Positions 1 to 6,351 are shown, numbered from the stretch's first letter. The stretch: DNA of 10,957 nt from CAMCYM01 sp964405405 (GCA_964405405.1 CAYONT010000056.1:1-10957); one strand, 5' to 3'. Made by a program: numbers and translations. Notes: generated by a model from the letters alone, not told the origin.

Positions 1-15
1 GGAGAAAGGAGGCAT

Positions 16-52
16 AGCGTCCATGCGTTGAAGTGGTTCCGCATGGGGCGCT
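16..52 (-). promoter_or_regulatory. Hairpin downstream of TPP aptamer, possible expression platform
   Basis: AGCG-T-CCATGCG (16-27) can pair with CGCATGG-GG-CGCT (40-52), giving about 11 bp around a 12-nt loop with a small internal bulge. On the minus transcript it lies about 25 nt after the aptamer and is followed by a pyrimidine-rich run (11-1) rather than a clean U tract. It could be the switching hairpin, acting as a terminator-like or start-blocking structure. No start codon for the regulated gene is visible, so the mechanism cannot be decided here. Confidence 0.35.
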
Positions 53-76
53 CCGGCTCGTGCCGACTGCGCTTTC

Positions 77-153
77 GCTCCCCTACCGGCATGACCCGGT
101 CAGGTTCGAAGGGTATGATCTCAGCACTGCCGGATTTCCGGAGGCACCCCTGC
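77..153 (-). promoter_or_regulatory. TPP (thiamin pyrophosphate) riboswitch
   Basis: Read on the minus strand, this stretch carries the conserved THI-box blocks in order: GGGGUGCC (150-143), CUGAGAUCAUACCC, the invariant CCUUCGAACCUGA block, and the closing AUGCCGGUAGGGGAGC. CUGAGA and AUGCCGGUAGGGG are the pyrimidine-sensor and pyrophosphate-sensor parts of the known aptamer, and CGC/GCG can close P1. The RNA would be transcribed leftward, so the controlled gene lies beyond position 1. From family knowledge it should be a thiamin biosynthesis, salvage or uptake gene, repressed when TPP is abundant. It is divergent from cysQ, which it does not control. The aptamer is recognised from consensus by eye; no covariance model was run. 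Confidence 0.93.
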
Positions 154-160
154 GTTGCCG

Positions 161-168
161 CAAAGGTA
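161..168 (-). promoter_or_regulatory. Bacteroidota -7 promoter box for the riboswitch transcript
   Basis: The minus strand reads TACCTTTG, an exact match to the Bacteroidota -7 consensus TAnnTTTG. It lies about 8 nt before the first bases of the TPP aptamer, which is where a transcription start for a riboswitch leader should fall (about 153-156). No good -33 TTG is visible at the usual 19-21 nt distance, so the call rests on one box plus position. The region upstream of it overlaps the 5' end of the divergent cysQ gene. Confidence 0.5.
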
Positions 169-193
169 GGACAGGTTGTGTTACCTTGGGGGC

Positions 194-985
194 ATGGATA
201 CGCTGGGGATGCTGGGTTTGGCCTTGAATGCGGCTCGGCAGGGTGCCAGGGTGCTGATGACGTACCTGGACCGGCCGGACGAGGAGCTGGTCATCCGGGC
301 GAAGCGGGACGGCACGCCGGTTTCCGCAGCTGACCTTGCATCGCACCGGGTCATCGAGGTGGCGCTGGCGCCGTCGGGCATTCCGGTCATCAGCGAGGAG
401 GGGGAGTTGCCGCCGTACGCGGTGCGGAAGCACTGGCCGTATTACTGGCTGGTCGACCCCCTGGATGGCACCGCGGCGTTTCTGCAGCAACGACAAGGGT
501 TCGCGGTGAACATCGCGCTCTGCGGGCCGGAGGGGCCGATCATCGGTGTGGTGGCGGACCCGCTCGCCGGTTGGGTGTACTCCGGGTCGCCCATCCTTGG
601 GGTTCAGTCGCACACCCTCCAACCGGCGCCGGTGGCTTCCGGTACCCCCCTGCGTCCCCTCCCCCCCCAACGGCCTTTTCGGTTGCTCACCAGCTCCACG
701 GAACGGGCCCCGCTCCCCGATCTCCTCCCTGCCCACCTGGTCCACCTGGACCCCACCGACTTCACGGTACAGCGCATGAGCGGCGCCCAGAAGTTCTGCC
801 TGATTGCCGCCGGCGAAGCCGACCTCCACAGCCGCACCGGCCCCTACATGGAATGGGATTGCGCCGCCGGGGACGGACTGCTCCGCGCCCAGGGCCTCAC
901 CCTCTTCGACCGCAGCACCGGCACCCCCCTGCGCTACAACTCCCCCACCCTGCTCGTCTCCGGCCTCTGGGTGAGTCGGGTCTAA
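194..985 (+). CDS. cysQ: 3'(2'),5'-bisphosphate nucleotidase CysQ (inositol monophosphatase superfamily)
   Basis: 263 residues, normal for CysQ. The family hydrolyses 3'-phosphoadenosine 5'-phosphate (PAP) to AMP, clearing the by-product of sulfate assimilation and sulfotransfer. Visible motifs are TPVSAADLASH (41-51), the SEEG acidic pair (E68, E69), the metal-binding DPLDGT (88-93) and the C-terminal EWDCAAG (220-226), whose Asp is the last metal ligand. ATG 194 is chosen over an upstream GTG because it puts the first helix at the usual distance from the motifs. The expected Lys-Glu after DPLDGT is Ala-Ala here. Two oddities: third codon positions favour G up to about residue 151 and C afterwards, and the last 48 residues are repeated as an orphan copy at 4398. 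A C8 tract lies at 661-668. The sulfotransferase-like gene at 8215 would, if active, generate the PAP substrate; that link is inference. Confidence 0.9.
   Translation: MDTLGMLGLALNAARQGARVLMTYLDRPDEELVIRAKRDGTPVSAADLASHRVIEVALAPSGIPVISEEGELPPYAVRKHWPYYWLVDPLDGTAAFLQQRQGFAVNIALCGPEGPIIGVVADPLAGWVYSGSPILGVQSHTLQPAPVASGTPLRPLPPQRPFRLLTSSTERAPLPDLLPAHLVHLDPTDFTVQRMSGAQKFCLIAAGEADLHSRTGPYMEWDCAAGDGLLRAQGLTLFDRSTGTPLRYNSPTLLVSGLWVSRV
838..983 (+). repeat. 146-bp direct repeat, left copy (3' end of cysQ)
   Basis: Matches 4398-4543 base for base except C967 versus G4527. It covers cysQ from about residue 216 to the first base of its stop codon. Sequences diverge completely just outside both ends: the right-hand copy has unrelated AT-rich DNA before it, the left-hand copy has unrelated AT-rich DNA after it. 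The two copies therefore bracket the AT-richer block with its methyltransferase, glycosyltransferase and IS remnant. Confidence 0.97.
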
Positions 986-995
986 TCCGTTCGAA

Positions 996-1043
996 TCGGA
1001 CCGCCCACCTGATTAGCTGGACGGAAGTAGGTCCGACTTTCTT
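996..1043 (+). terminator. Weak inverted repeat with T-rich tail after cysQ
   Basis: TCGGACC (996-1002) is complementary to GGTCCGA (1030-1036) and is followed by CTTTCTT. This could end cysQ transcription before the convergent methyltransferase gene, but the loop is 27 nt and the T run is interrupted, so it is a weak candidate. Confidence 0.22.
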
Positions 1044-1061
1044 GGATGTCCGACACAACCA

Positions 1062-1808
1062 CTATTTCCGATTCTTCGAGGGAAAAAGTCCTTTAACTGC
1101 AATCTTGGTGCGATACATCAAACTTTTTGCCCTCTGTAGCAACGTTACCTTTCGCGTCAGATTTCCAACAAACAGCTCCGGATGGACCACATCAACGATT
1201 TGCGAAACCAAAGGCTCAACCTTGAAGCGGTAACCCTTCTTGTGGAAGAAGACCGAGTTCTGCCTATACCAGACAAAAATCGAACGATTGTTCCACCAAA
1301 TGGGCCTTAAGACATCTGCTAACTCGTACCCATTTGCTTTAAAAATCTCCACCCAGTATGATAGCGGTTTTTCATTCAAATGATTGTGGCCTCCCTGCAG
1401 AGGAATCGCCGCAGAAAACCAAATCACATCGGAAGCACTCACGAGCGTTCGAACCAGTTCATTTGCTGCTTCAGGCTTCAGATGCTCAGCAACTTCGAGG
1501 CAAACTGCTAAATCAAAAGTTTCGTCAAGTTCGATAAAATTCTCCAAGTCAGCTTCGCGAAACTCTCCTTCTGCCAAATGTGGCTCCCTCAACTCTGGTC
1601 TACCCCACGAACCATCTATCCCCAAAACCCGCGAAACGCCATGTTTTTTAAAAACGTGCAGGAATGTGCCCGTTCCACATCCAACATCCAGCACACTTTG
1701 CGGCTGAACGAAATCCATCAACGTTGGCACAAGAAGTTTGGGGGATTCCAAATTATGCAGTGTATTATTGTGTATGTATTTGGACATCTGGAATTTTATG
1801 CGCAACAT
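1062..1808 (-). CDS. Class I SAM-dependent methyltransferase, polysaccharide-cluster type
   Basis: 248 residues from ATG 1808. Motif I is VLDVGCGTGTFL (39-50), binding S-adenosylmethionine. The acidic loop VLGIDG (61-66) and LAVCLEVAEHL (100-110) follow, then FSAAIPLQGGHNHLNE (131-146), typical of Methyltransf_11/23-like enzymes found in bacterial glycan clusters. The substrate cannot be told; a sugar or lipid-linked glycan is the guess from context. The start is uncertain. The frame stays open upstream to 2015, but that reach has only GTG (1886) or TTG starts, and the TTG at 2015 would overlap the divergent glycosyltransferase. The open extension of 69 codons reads protein-like, so a longer N-terminus is possible. 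TAG stop at 1062-1064; convergent with cysQ, 76 bp away. AT-richer than its neighbours. Confidence 0.85.
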   Translation of the reverse strand: MLRIKFQMSKYIHNNTLHNLESPKLLVPTLMDFVQPQSVLDVGCGTGTFLHVFKKHGVSRVLGIDGSWGRPELREPHLAEGEFREADLENFIELDETFDLAVCLEVAEHLKPEAANELVRTLVSASDVIWFSAAIPLQGGHNHLNEKPLSYWVEIFKANGYELADVLRPIWWNNRSIFVWYRQNSVFFHKKGYRFKVEPLVSQIVDVVHPELFVGNLTRKVTLLQRAKSLMYRTKIAVKGLFPSKNRK

Positions 1809-2002
1809 AGGGCTTACGTCCTCATTTGTCAAATAGGAGCGGCCGCTAGAATTACCGAGACAATGCAAAAGCTCGGATTCAATCACCGCCCAATCCGCTT
1901 CAATGGGATTATTTTTGCCATACAATTCAATAAGAAGGGCCAGGAAACATATCCTGTTGATGTTGCAGCTGGTATAGCTGCTCGCAAGTAATTTCGAACC
2001 CC

Positions 2003-2911
2003 ATGATTGCTGCAATTATTCTCGCCCACCAAAATCCAAGTCAACTGGCAAAACTTGTAGCCAGTCTCCAACATTCGAAGGTTCATGTCCTGATTCATTT
2101 GGATGCAAAAGCAAATCTGAATGAATTCCAACGACACTTGGCGGGCCTATCATATCACATGCTGAATCCTCGACATGACATTTCATGGGGTGGCTTTGAA
2201 ATGGTAAGATGTACCCTAGAAGCTTTGAAAATTACAATACATCGAAACGCCGACTACTCCCATCTCGCCCTTCTTAGCGGATCTTGCATGCCGCTCGTGG
2301 CTTCCCAACAACTGATCGATTTCTTTGACGACAATCCAAATACGGCATTCATAAACAGCATGAGCATCGATCGCATGCCGAATGGCAAGGACCGACACTC
2401 CCTGCGCTGGCATCGATTTGGCAATGGCCAATTTGATTTGATTGCATTACCCTACAAACAAACACCCTGGGGGAAGTCCTTGAAGGTGCTGCTGCAATTT
2501 TTTATTAAACTGTGTCTTAAGCGCGAGTTCATTTCACTGCGATTAGTAATACATGCCTTCAGGAAATCCCCCAAATTAGACCCTGAAATTAACATCAAAC
2601 TTGGCAGTCAATGGTGGGTTCTAACGAGCGAAAGCGCACTTTATATAATTGAATTCATTCAAAATAATCCGGAGTATCTAGAGTATTTTCAACATTCAAA
2701 AATACCGGACGAGTCGTTCTTTCAAACTTTGGTGCCATTCTTAGTTCAGAAAGGCCTGAATACTTCAATCAAGCCTACATTGACCTACACCTCTTGGAGC
2801 ACCAATGCCCCTTCACCCGAATGGCTAGACGCAATGACTTCTTCCGAACGGGAATCCCTGGTAAATCGTGGGTATTTATTTGCACGTAAATTCCGTGGTA
2901 ATTTTCATTAA
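2003..2911 (+). CDS. GT14-type (core-2/I-branching) glycosyltransferase
   Basis: 302 residues, the usual size for bacterial members of the Branch (GT14) family, whose animal relatives add beta-1,6-GlcNAc or xylose. Seen in order: short first strand IAAIILAHQNPSQL, VLIHLDAK (29-36), SWGGFEMVRCTLEAL (61-75), the family mark LLSGSCMPL (90-98), GSQWWVLTSE (201-210) and PDESFFQTL (235-243). FARKF (293-297) near the end also fits. There is no signal peptide or clear membrane segment, so it should act in the cytoplasm on a lipid-linked or nascent glycan. ATG 2003 begins the first beta strand, so little can be missing. Divergent from the methyltransferase. A TAATTTCG box (1989-1996) resembles the TAnnTTTG promoter motif, with no good -33. 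Donor and acceptor are unknown. AT-rich codon use marks it as part of the transferred block. Confidence 0.85.
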   Translation: MIAAIILAHQNPSQLAKLVASLQHSKVHVLIHLDAKANLNEFQRHLAGLSYHMLNPRHDISWGGFEMVRCTLEALKITIHRNADYSHLALLSGSCMPLVASQQLIDFFDDNPNTAFINSMSIDRMPNGKDRHSLRWHRFGNGQFDLIALPYKQTPWGKSLKVLLQFFIKLCLKREFISLRLVIHAFRKSPKLDPEINIKLGSQWWVLTSESALYIIEFIQNNPEYLEYFQHSKIPDESFFQTLVPFLVQKGLNTSIKPTLTYTSWSTNAPSPEWLDAMTSSERESLVNRGYLFARKFRGNFH

Positions 2912-2926
2912 AACCCTCTTTTACGA

Positions 2927-3013
2927 GATGCCATGAGATTTCAGCTTCCGAACCATTCTGAATTCCCCAGGTAGTCCATGAGTAGATTTGTGGATGCCAT
3001 GAAATGGAGCTTT
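2927..3013. repeat. Imperfect direct repeat between glycosyltransferase and IS remnant
   Basis: GATGCCATGAGATTTCAGCTT (from 2927) recurs as GATGCCATGAAATGGAGCTTT (from 2993) with a 66-bp offset. The 122-bp gap between the glycosyltransferase stop and the IS left end holds nothing else recognisable. It may be a trace of an earlier insertion or chance. Confidence 0.4.
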
Positions 3014-3090
3014 TATTCCGATTTCTAATGCTCTGGTAAGGTGGTCGGGAAAAACTGGACAGGAAATGAGGGTGCCTTACATTGTGAACG

Positions 3091-4231
3091 ATGTCCAAAA
3101 CACGCAGAAAATTCAACTCTGCCTTCAAGGCGAAAGTGGCCATTGAAGCCATCCATCAAGGAGCAACGCACGATCTCAGAACTTGCCCAGGAATTTGAGA
3201 TCCATCCCAACCAAGTCAGCCAATGGAAATGAGCGTTTTTGGAGCGAAGCGCTCAAATTTTCGAAGGTGACAAAAAACAAGCCGATGAATTGGCCATCTT
3301 GGAACAAAACCATCGCTTGGCACAGCAGCATATCGGCCGCTTGACGATTGAAAACGAATTCTTAGAAAAAATTGGGGTCCTGGATTCCGGAGAAAGGAAA
3401 TTGTTGATTGACAGCATGTTTCAGAAACTTGAGGTCACAGTGCAATGCGACCTGCTTGGTTTGCCACGCTCCACATTTTACTACCGCCCGGTTGCAGCTT
3501 CTGCACAGGATTTGGACGCCTTACGCACACTCGATGAGCTCTACCAGGTAGACCCAACGCGCGGAACGCGGCGCATGAGCAACGAACTTCAGAAGCAAGA
3601 ATTCAACATTGGACGAGACAGAACTCGGCGTCTGATGCAACGGATGCGGATGAAGACGATCTACTGCCGACCACGAACAACCGGTTGTTATCCCATGAAT
3701 TAAAAGTTTCCGTACTTGCTTCGGAACTTGAAAATCAACCGGCCGAACCAAGTTTGGGCCCTTGACCTTTCCTACGTCCCGATGGAGCGGGGAACCATGT
3801 TTTTGCTAGTCATGATCGACTCGCATTCCATTGCTTTTGTGGGCTGGCGTTTGTCGAACACGATGGAAGCCTCCTGGGTCGTTGAGACCCTGGATTTCGC
3901 CATCCAACGCCACGGCAAACCCGAGATCATCAACAGTGACCATGGCTGCCAGTTTACAAGTGCAGTGTAAATGGACATGATTCGCGAGGGAGGTGTGGCA
4001 GAAGGCGTCCGGATCAGCATGGACGGAAAAGGACGTGCAATCCACAATGTGTTCGTTGAGAGATTTTGGCACACCCTCAAACCCGACCACTTGTGTTTGA
4101 CTCCGTCAGTGGATGCCATCGACCTGCACCAGAGCTGCGCTCGGTTCGTCGTACGATACAACACGCAACGCAAGTACTCAGCTTAGGGCATCGAACACCC
4201 CAATCCTGCTAGAGCTTGGCAGCCCAAGTGA
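3091..4231 (+). pseudogene. IS3-family transposase (OrfA/OrfB), multiply disrupted
   Basis: ATG 3091 begins SKTRRKFNSAFKAKVAIEA, a typical OrfA start. A tandem CATC duplication (3150-3153/3154-3157) then shifts the frame; removing 4 bp restores IKEQRTISELAQEFEIHP. Further lesions are in frame: TGA 3230-3232 where Arg is expected (QWK-R-EFLERSAQ), TAA 3701-3703, TAA 3968-3970 and TAG 4184-4186 (SLG in relatives). OrfA's leucine-zipper region (LAILEQNHRLAQQHIGRL) and the OrfB helix-turn-helix (QCDLLGLPRSTFYY) are visible. The rve catalytic residues lie in WALDLSYVP (first Asp), NSDHGCQFTS (second Asp) and NVFVERFWHT (Glu). Apart from the CATC shift the whole reads in one frame, with no obvious OrfA/OrfB slippage site. 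It cannot make an active transposase. Confidence 0.92.
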
Positions 4232-4299
4232 TGAACCGATTCACACGCATGAGTCTCCTTTCGATCCCTCATTTCGACACTACACAACACTTAACTTTG

Positions 4300-4327
4300 G
4301 TTCAAACCTATCCTGATAGGTTTAAAC
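4300..4327. repeat. 13-bp-arm imperfect palindrome at IS right end
   Basis: GTTCAAACCTATC (4300-4312) pairs with GATAGGTTTAAAC (4315-4327) around a 2-bp centre with a single mismatch. It overlaps the area where the IS3 right terminal repeat should be. It could be a terminator stem (there is no T tract), a protein site, or drift within the worn IS end. Confidence 0.45.
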
Positions 4328-4330
4328 ACC

Positions 4331-4369
4331 TCACTCTCTTCGCGCTGTGAAATTCAAATAATAGAGTGA
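4331..4369. repeat. Short inverted repeat before the right cysQ-tail copy
   Basis: TCACTCT (4331-4337) is the inverse complement of AGAGTGA (4363-4369), 25 bp apart, in the AT-rich spacer between the IS end and the second cysQ tail. The rest of 4334-4397 holds no gene or RNA that I recognise. Confidence 0.3.
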
Positions 4370-4397
4370 TTTTACGGCCCAGTTAGTCCCTAAATAA

Positions 4398-4545
4398 CGG
4401 CCCCTACATGGAATGGGATTGCGCCGCCGGGGACGGACTGCTCCGCGCCCAGGGCCTCACCCTCTTCGACCGCAGCACCGGCACCCCCCTGCGCTACAAC
4501 TCCCCCACCCTGCTCGTCTCCGGCCTGTGGGTGAGTCGGGTCTGA
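4398..4545 (+). pseudogene. Orphan 3' fragment of cysQ (right copy of the 146-bp repeat)
   Basis: Encodes the last 48 residues of CysQ (GPYMEWDCAAG onward to VSRV) and stops with TGA 4543-4545, where the full gene has TAA. The only other difference, C967 versus G4527, is a silent Leu change. It lacks the first 215 residues, including DPLDGT, so it cannot be a working enzyme; an internal ATG (4408) would give only a 45-residue peptide. What follows (4546-4587) leads into the convergent LRR gene and is probably the original downstream sequence of cysQ. Confidence 0.93.
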
Positions 4546-4587
4546 ACCACAGGCGGGAGCCCGGCGGGATCTCAACAAGCCCCCCCA

Positions 4588-6306
4588 TCAATCCAGCTTG
4601 ACCTTGCAGTCCGCCGGCAGCAACCCCGGCAACGCCGCCCGGGCCTCAGGCGTCAACGGGTTCCCGCGCAAATCAATCATCTCCAGCGCCTTACAATCGG
4701 ACAGTCCCGACGGAAGGTCGGCGATGCGGTTCCCCTTCAGGTGCAGCTTTTCCAACGTCAGCACCTGGCAGACCTCCACCGGAAACACCGTCAGGGCGTT
4801 GCCGTCGAGCAGCAACGTCTTCAATGTGTTCAGGGAAGCGATGGCCGCAGGCACCTCGGTGAGCCCCATGCGGCTGTAGTCGAGGTAGACCAAACGTTCA
4901 ATCCCAAACACCTCTTCCGGCATGGGTTTTCCCACCCGGGCCGCATCAAAGAGCGGGTTGAAACGGAGCATATAGCCACCCACGGTGGGCTCGAGGCGAG
5001 AACCCAGCTCCTGCGAAACGGTGCGGTCCGCAGCCGTGGCGGCCTGGGATTCCGGGGCCGTGCCCTCGAAGGTGGCGCGCCAAGCGGCCATCGAGGCACC
5101 CACCGCATCATAGCGATCCACCCCGTCGAAAAGTTCCAGGTCCCGGTTTTCCACCCGACGCCCCAGGATGTCCTTGAGGTCGGGCGCTTTGAACGTGGGT
5201 GTTCCGGGAGCTACCGTCAGGTCGCCGTTGTGCAAGGCGGCCTTGCGGCGGCGCATGAGCAAATCCGTGGCCTCCTCCACCGCCGCCCATTCCGGATCAG
5301 ACGGCCGGGTCATGCCCCGGGCTTGGCTCAGGTGGGACGCTGCTTGCGTGAACGCTCCCCGGTAAATGTGCACCACCGCCAAATTCAAGTGCAGCCCCCG
5401 CGCCACGTCTGTGTTCACTTCCGCCTTCGGATTGAGCAGATCCGCTTTCTGGAGCCACTCAGTCCAAACCCCCATCACCCCGTCCAAATCACCCCATCTC
5501 CCTGCCTTGATGGCAGCCAACCCCTGCTCCTGCGCCGCGTCCAACGCCGTGTAATCGAAATTGCGTCCTTTCGCTGTGGCCAGCGCCACCTTGGGTTGCT
5601 CCCGGCTGAAGAACAGCCTGGGCTCCAACATGTCAATGACCCGGCTCATCTGCAACAGGACGGCCTTGCGCCGAATGAACCGCTGCCCTTCATCGGTATC
5701 CAGCGATTTGCGCAATTCTGCCTCACTCCGGAAATCCAACTTGCTCGTGGAGTAACTGATGCCGGTGGCGGTCTTGTCCAGCGTGGAATAGGGCTCGTTG
5801 CCGTACTGGATCTTCACGGCGCCACCGATTTCAAAAGCGTCCAAAACCTCTCCATTGGTCCGGACAATTTGGACCCGAACGGGCAAGTTATAAGCGTATT
5901 CAGCCCAATACGTCAACTGCTCGCTGCCGCTGCGCACGGGACCGTTCTTGAAAGCCGGCTGACCGGGACTGCCCGGCCCCAAGGCCACCTCCACCCGGAG
6001 GTCTGCTCCAGAACCCACCCACTCCAATTCCCGGTCCAAGGTCCAGTAGTCCATCCGCTGCAACCGTTCCGCATCGGTTTTCAGCAAGGACATGTTGCCC
6101 CCCCAACGCCGCATGTCCTCTTGCGTGAAAAATTCTGGGCTGCAGTGCATCACCAACTGCATTTTACGAACCAAATCCTGAGGTACCGTAGGACGTTCCA
6201 GGGTCTCGACGCGCACATCTGAAAAGGAAGCGCGTTGGGCGGAGGCGGGGCCTGTCATCCCCCACAGCAAGCCGGCTATCGCCAGAGCGGCATACGTTGT
6301 CTTCAT
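4588..6306 (-). CDS. Secreted leucine-rich-repeat protein of unknown function
   Basis: 572 residues from ATG 6306. This start gives a clean signal peptide (MKTTYAALAIAGLLWG, then an Ala-Ser-Ala-Gln cleavage site near residue 24); an upstream TTG would add 11 residues and bury it. The N-terminal two thirds match no family I can name; the middle is helical and Ala-rich, with a stretch around LHLNLAVVHIYRGAFTQAASHLSQARG that resembles one TPR hairpin. The last 100 residues (472-560) hold about four leucine-rich repeats, with consensus-like stretches such as LKTLLLDGNALTVFP and LEKLHLKGNRIADLP, then LEMIDLRGNPL. It should be periplasmic or outer-surface and may bind protein or glycan partners. 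It is third in a minus-strand run after gldA and rsgA, 45 bp after rsgA. A TACATTGC stretch 13 nt before the ATG loosely resembles a promoter box. Confidence 0.82.
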   Translation of the reverse strand: MKTTYAALAIAGLLWGMTGPASAQRASFSDVRVETLERPTVPQDLVRKMQLVMHCSPEFFTQEDMRRWGGNMSLLKTDAERLQRMDYWTLDRELEWVGSGADLRVEVALGPGSPGQPAFKNGPVRSGSEQLTYWAEYAYNLPVRVQIVRTNGEVLDAFEIGGAVKIQYGNEPYSTLDKTATGISYSTSKLDFRSEAELRKSLDTDEGQRFIRRKAVLLQMSRVIDMLEPRLFFSREQPKVALATAKGRNFDYTALDAAQEQGLAAIKAGRWGDLDGVMGVWTEWLQKADLLNPKAEVNTDVARGLHLNLAVVHIYRGAFTQAASHLSQARGMTRPSDPEWAAVEEATDLLMRRRKAALHNGDLTVAPGTPTFKAPDLKDILGRRVENRDLELFDGVDRYDAVGASMAAWRATFEGTAPESQAATAADRTVSQELGSRLEPTVGGYMLRFNPLFDAARVGKPMPEEVFGIERLVYLDYSRMGLTEVPAAIASLNTLKTLLLDGNALTVFPVEVCQVLTLEKLHLKGNRIADLPSGLSDCKALEMIDLRGNPLTPEARAALPGLLPADCKVKLD

Positions 6307-6351
6307 GGTCCGCAATGTACATACACTGCTGCCCGCCAAGATGTTAAGAAA

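Larger units (their letters stand above)
3034..4333 (+). mobile_element. Decayed IS3-family insertion sequence
   Basis: About 1.3 kb, the right size for IS3. The left end carries TGGTAAGGTGGTCGGG followed by AAAAACTGGACAGG. The inverse of the right end (4335-4307) aligns to it at a little over half its positions, including the GTnAGGTG and GGAnAGG blocks, so the terminal repeats are worn. Inside lie the fused remains of orfA and orfB transposase genes. No clear target-site duplication was found and the outer boundaries may be off by several bases. It is the only mobile-element gene in the block, but it is dead and internal, so it is not itself the vehicle that made the cysQ-tail repeats. Confidence 0.8.
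984..4397. other. AT-richer inserted block flanked by cysQ-tail repeats
   Basis: About 3.4 kb of visibly lower GC than the cysQ, LRR, rsgA and gldA sequence on either side. It holds a methyltransferase, a GT14-type glycosyltransferase and a decayed IS3-family element. It starts at the cysQ stop codon and ends exactly where the second copy of the cysQ tail begins. No integrase, tRNA gene or short att core is visible, so single-crossover (Campbell-type) integration of donor DNA sharing the cysQ tail is at least as likely as integrase-driven insertion. The mechanism is inference; the repeat and composition are seen. Confidence 0.8.

Noticed and set aside
1..27. GGAGAAAGGAGG followed by ATG at 23 looks like a strong Shine-Dalgarno and start on the plus strand
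   Set aside because: The frame from that ATG stops after two codons, and the region lies opposite the riboswitch leader; ribosome sites of this kind are not a feature of the other genes here.
83..829. Long open frame opposite cysQ on the minus strand
   Set aside because: It is Arg/Gly/Pro-rich GC shadow sequence overlapping cysQ and the riboswitch, with no recognisable motif.
984..1002. TTCGAATC near the left end of the block resembles a tRNA T-loop, hinting at a tRNA att site
   Set aside because: No acceptor, D or anticodon stems can be formed around it, and the block boundary repeat is the cysQ tail, not a tRNA end.
838..4545. The paired repeats as composite-transposon or CRISPR repeats
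   Set aside because: There are only two copies, each is coding sequence of a host gene, and no transposase lies within or next to them in a transposon-like layout.
4408..4545. Orphan cysQ tail as a separate small gene starting at ATG 4408
   Set aside because: The ATG is an internal Met codon of cysQ, the peptide lacks most of the fold, and no promoter-like box precedes it.
4741..6222. 493-codon open frame opposite the LRR gene
   Set aside because: Antisense to a gene with a clear signal peptide and LRR tail; composition is His/Arg/Gln-rich as expected for a shadow of G-ending codons.
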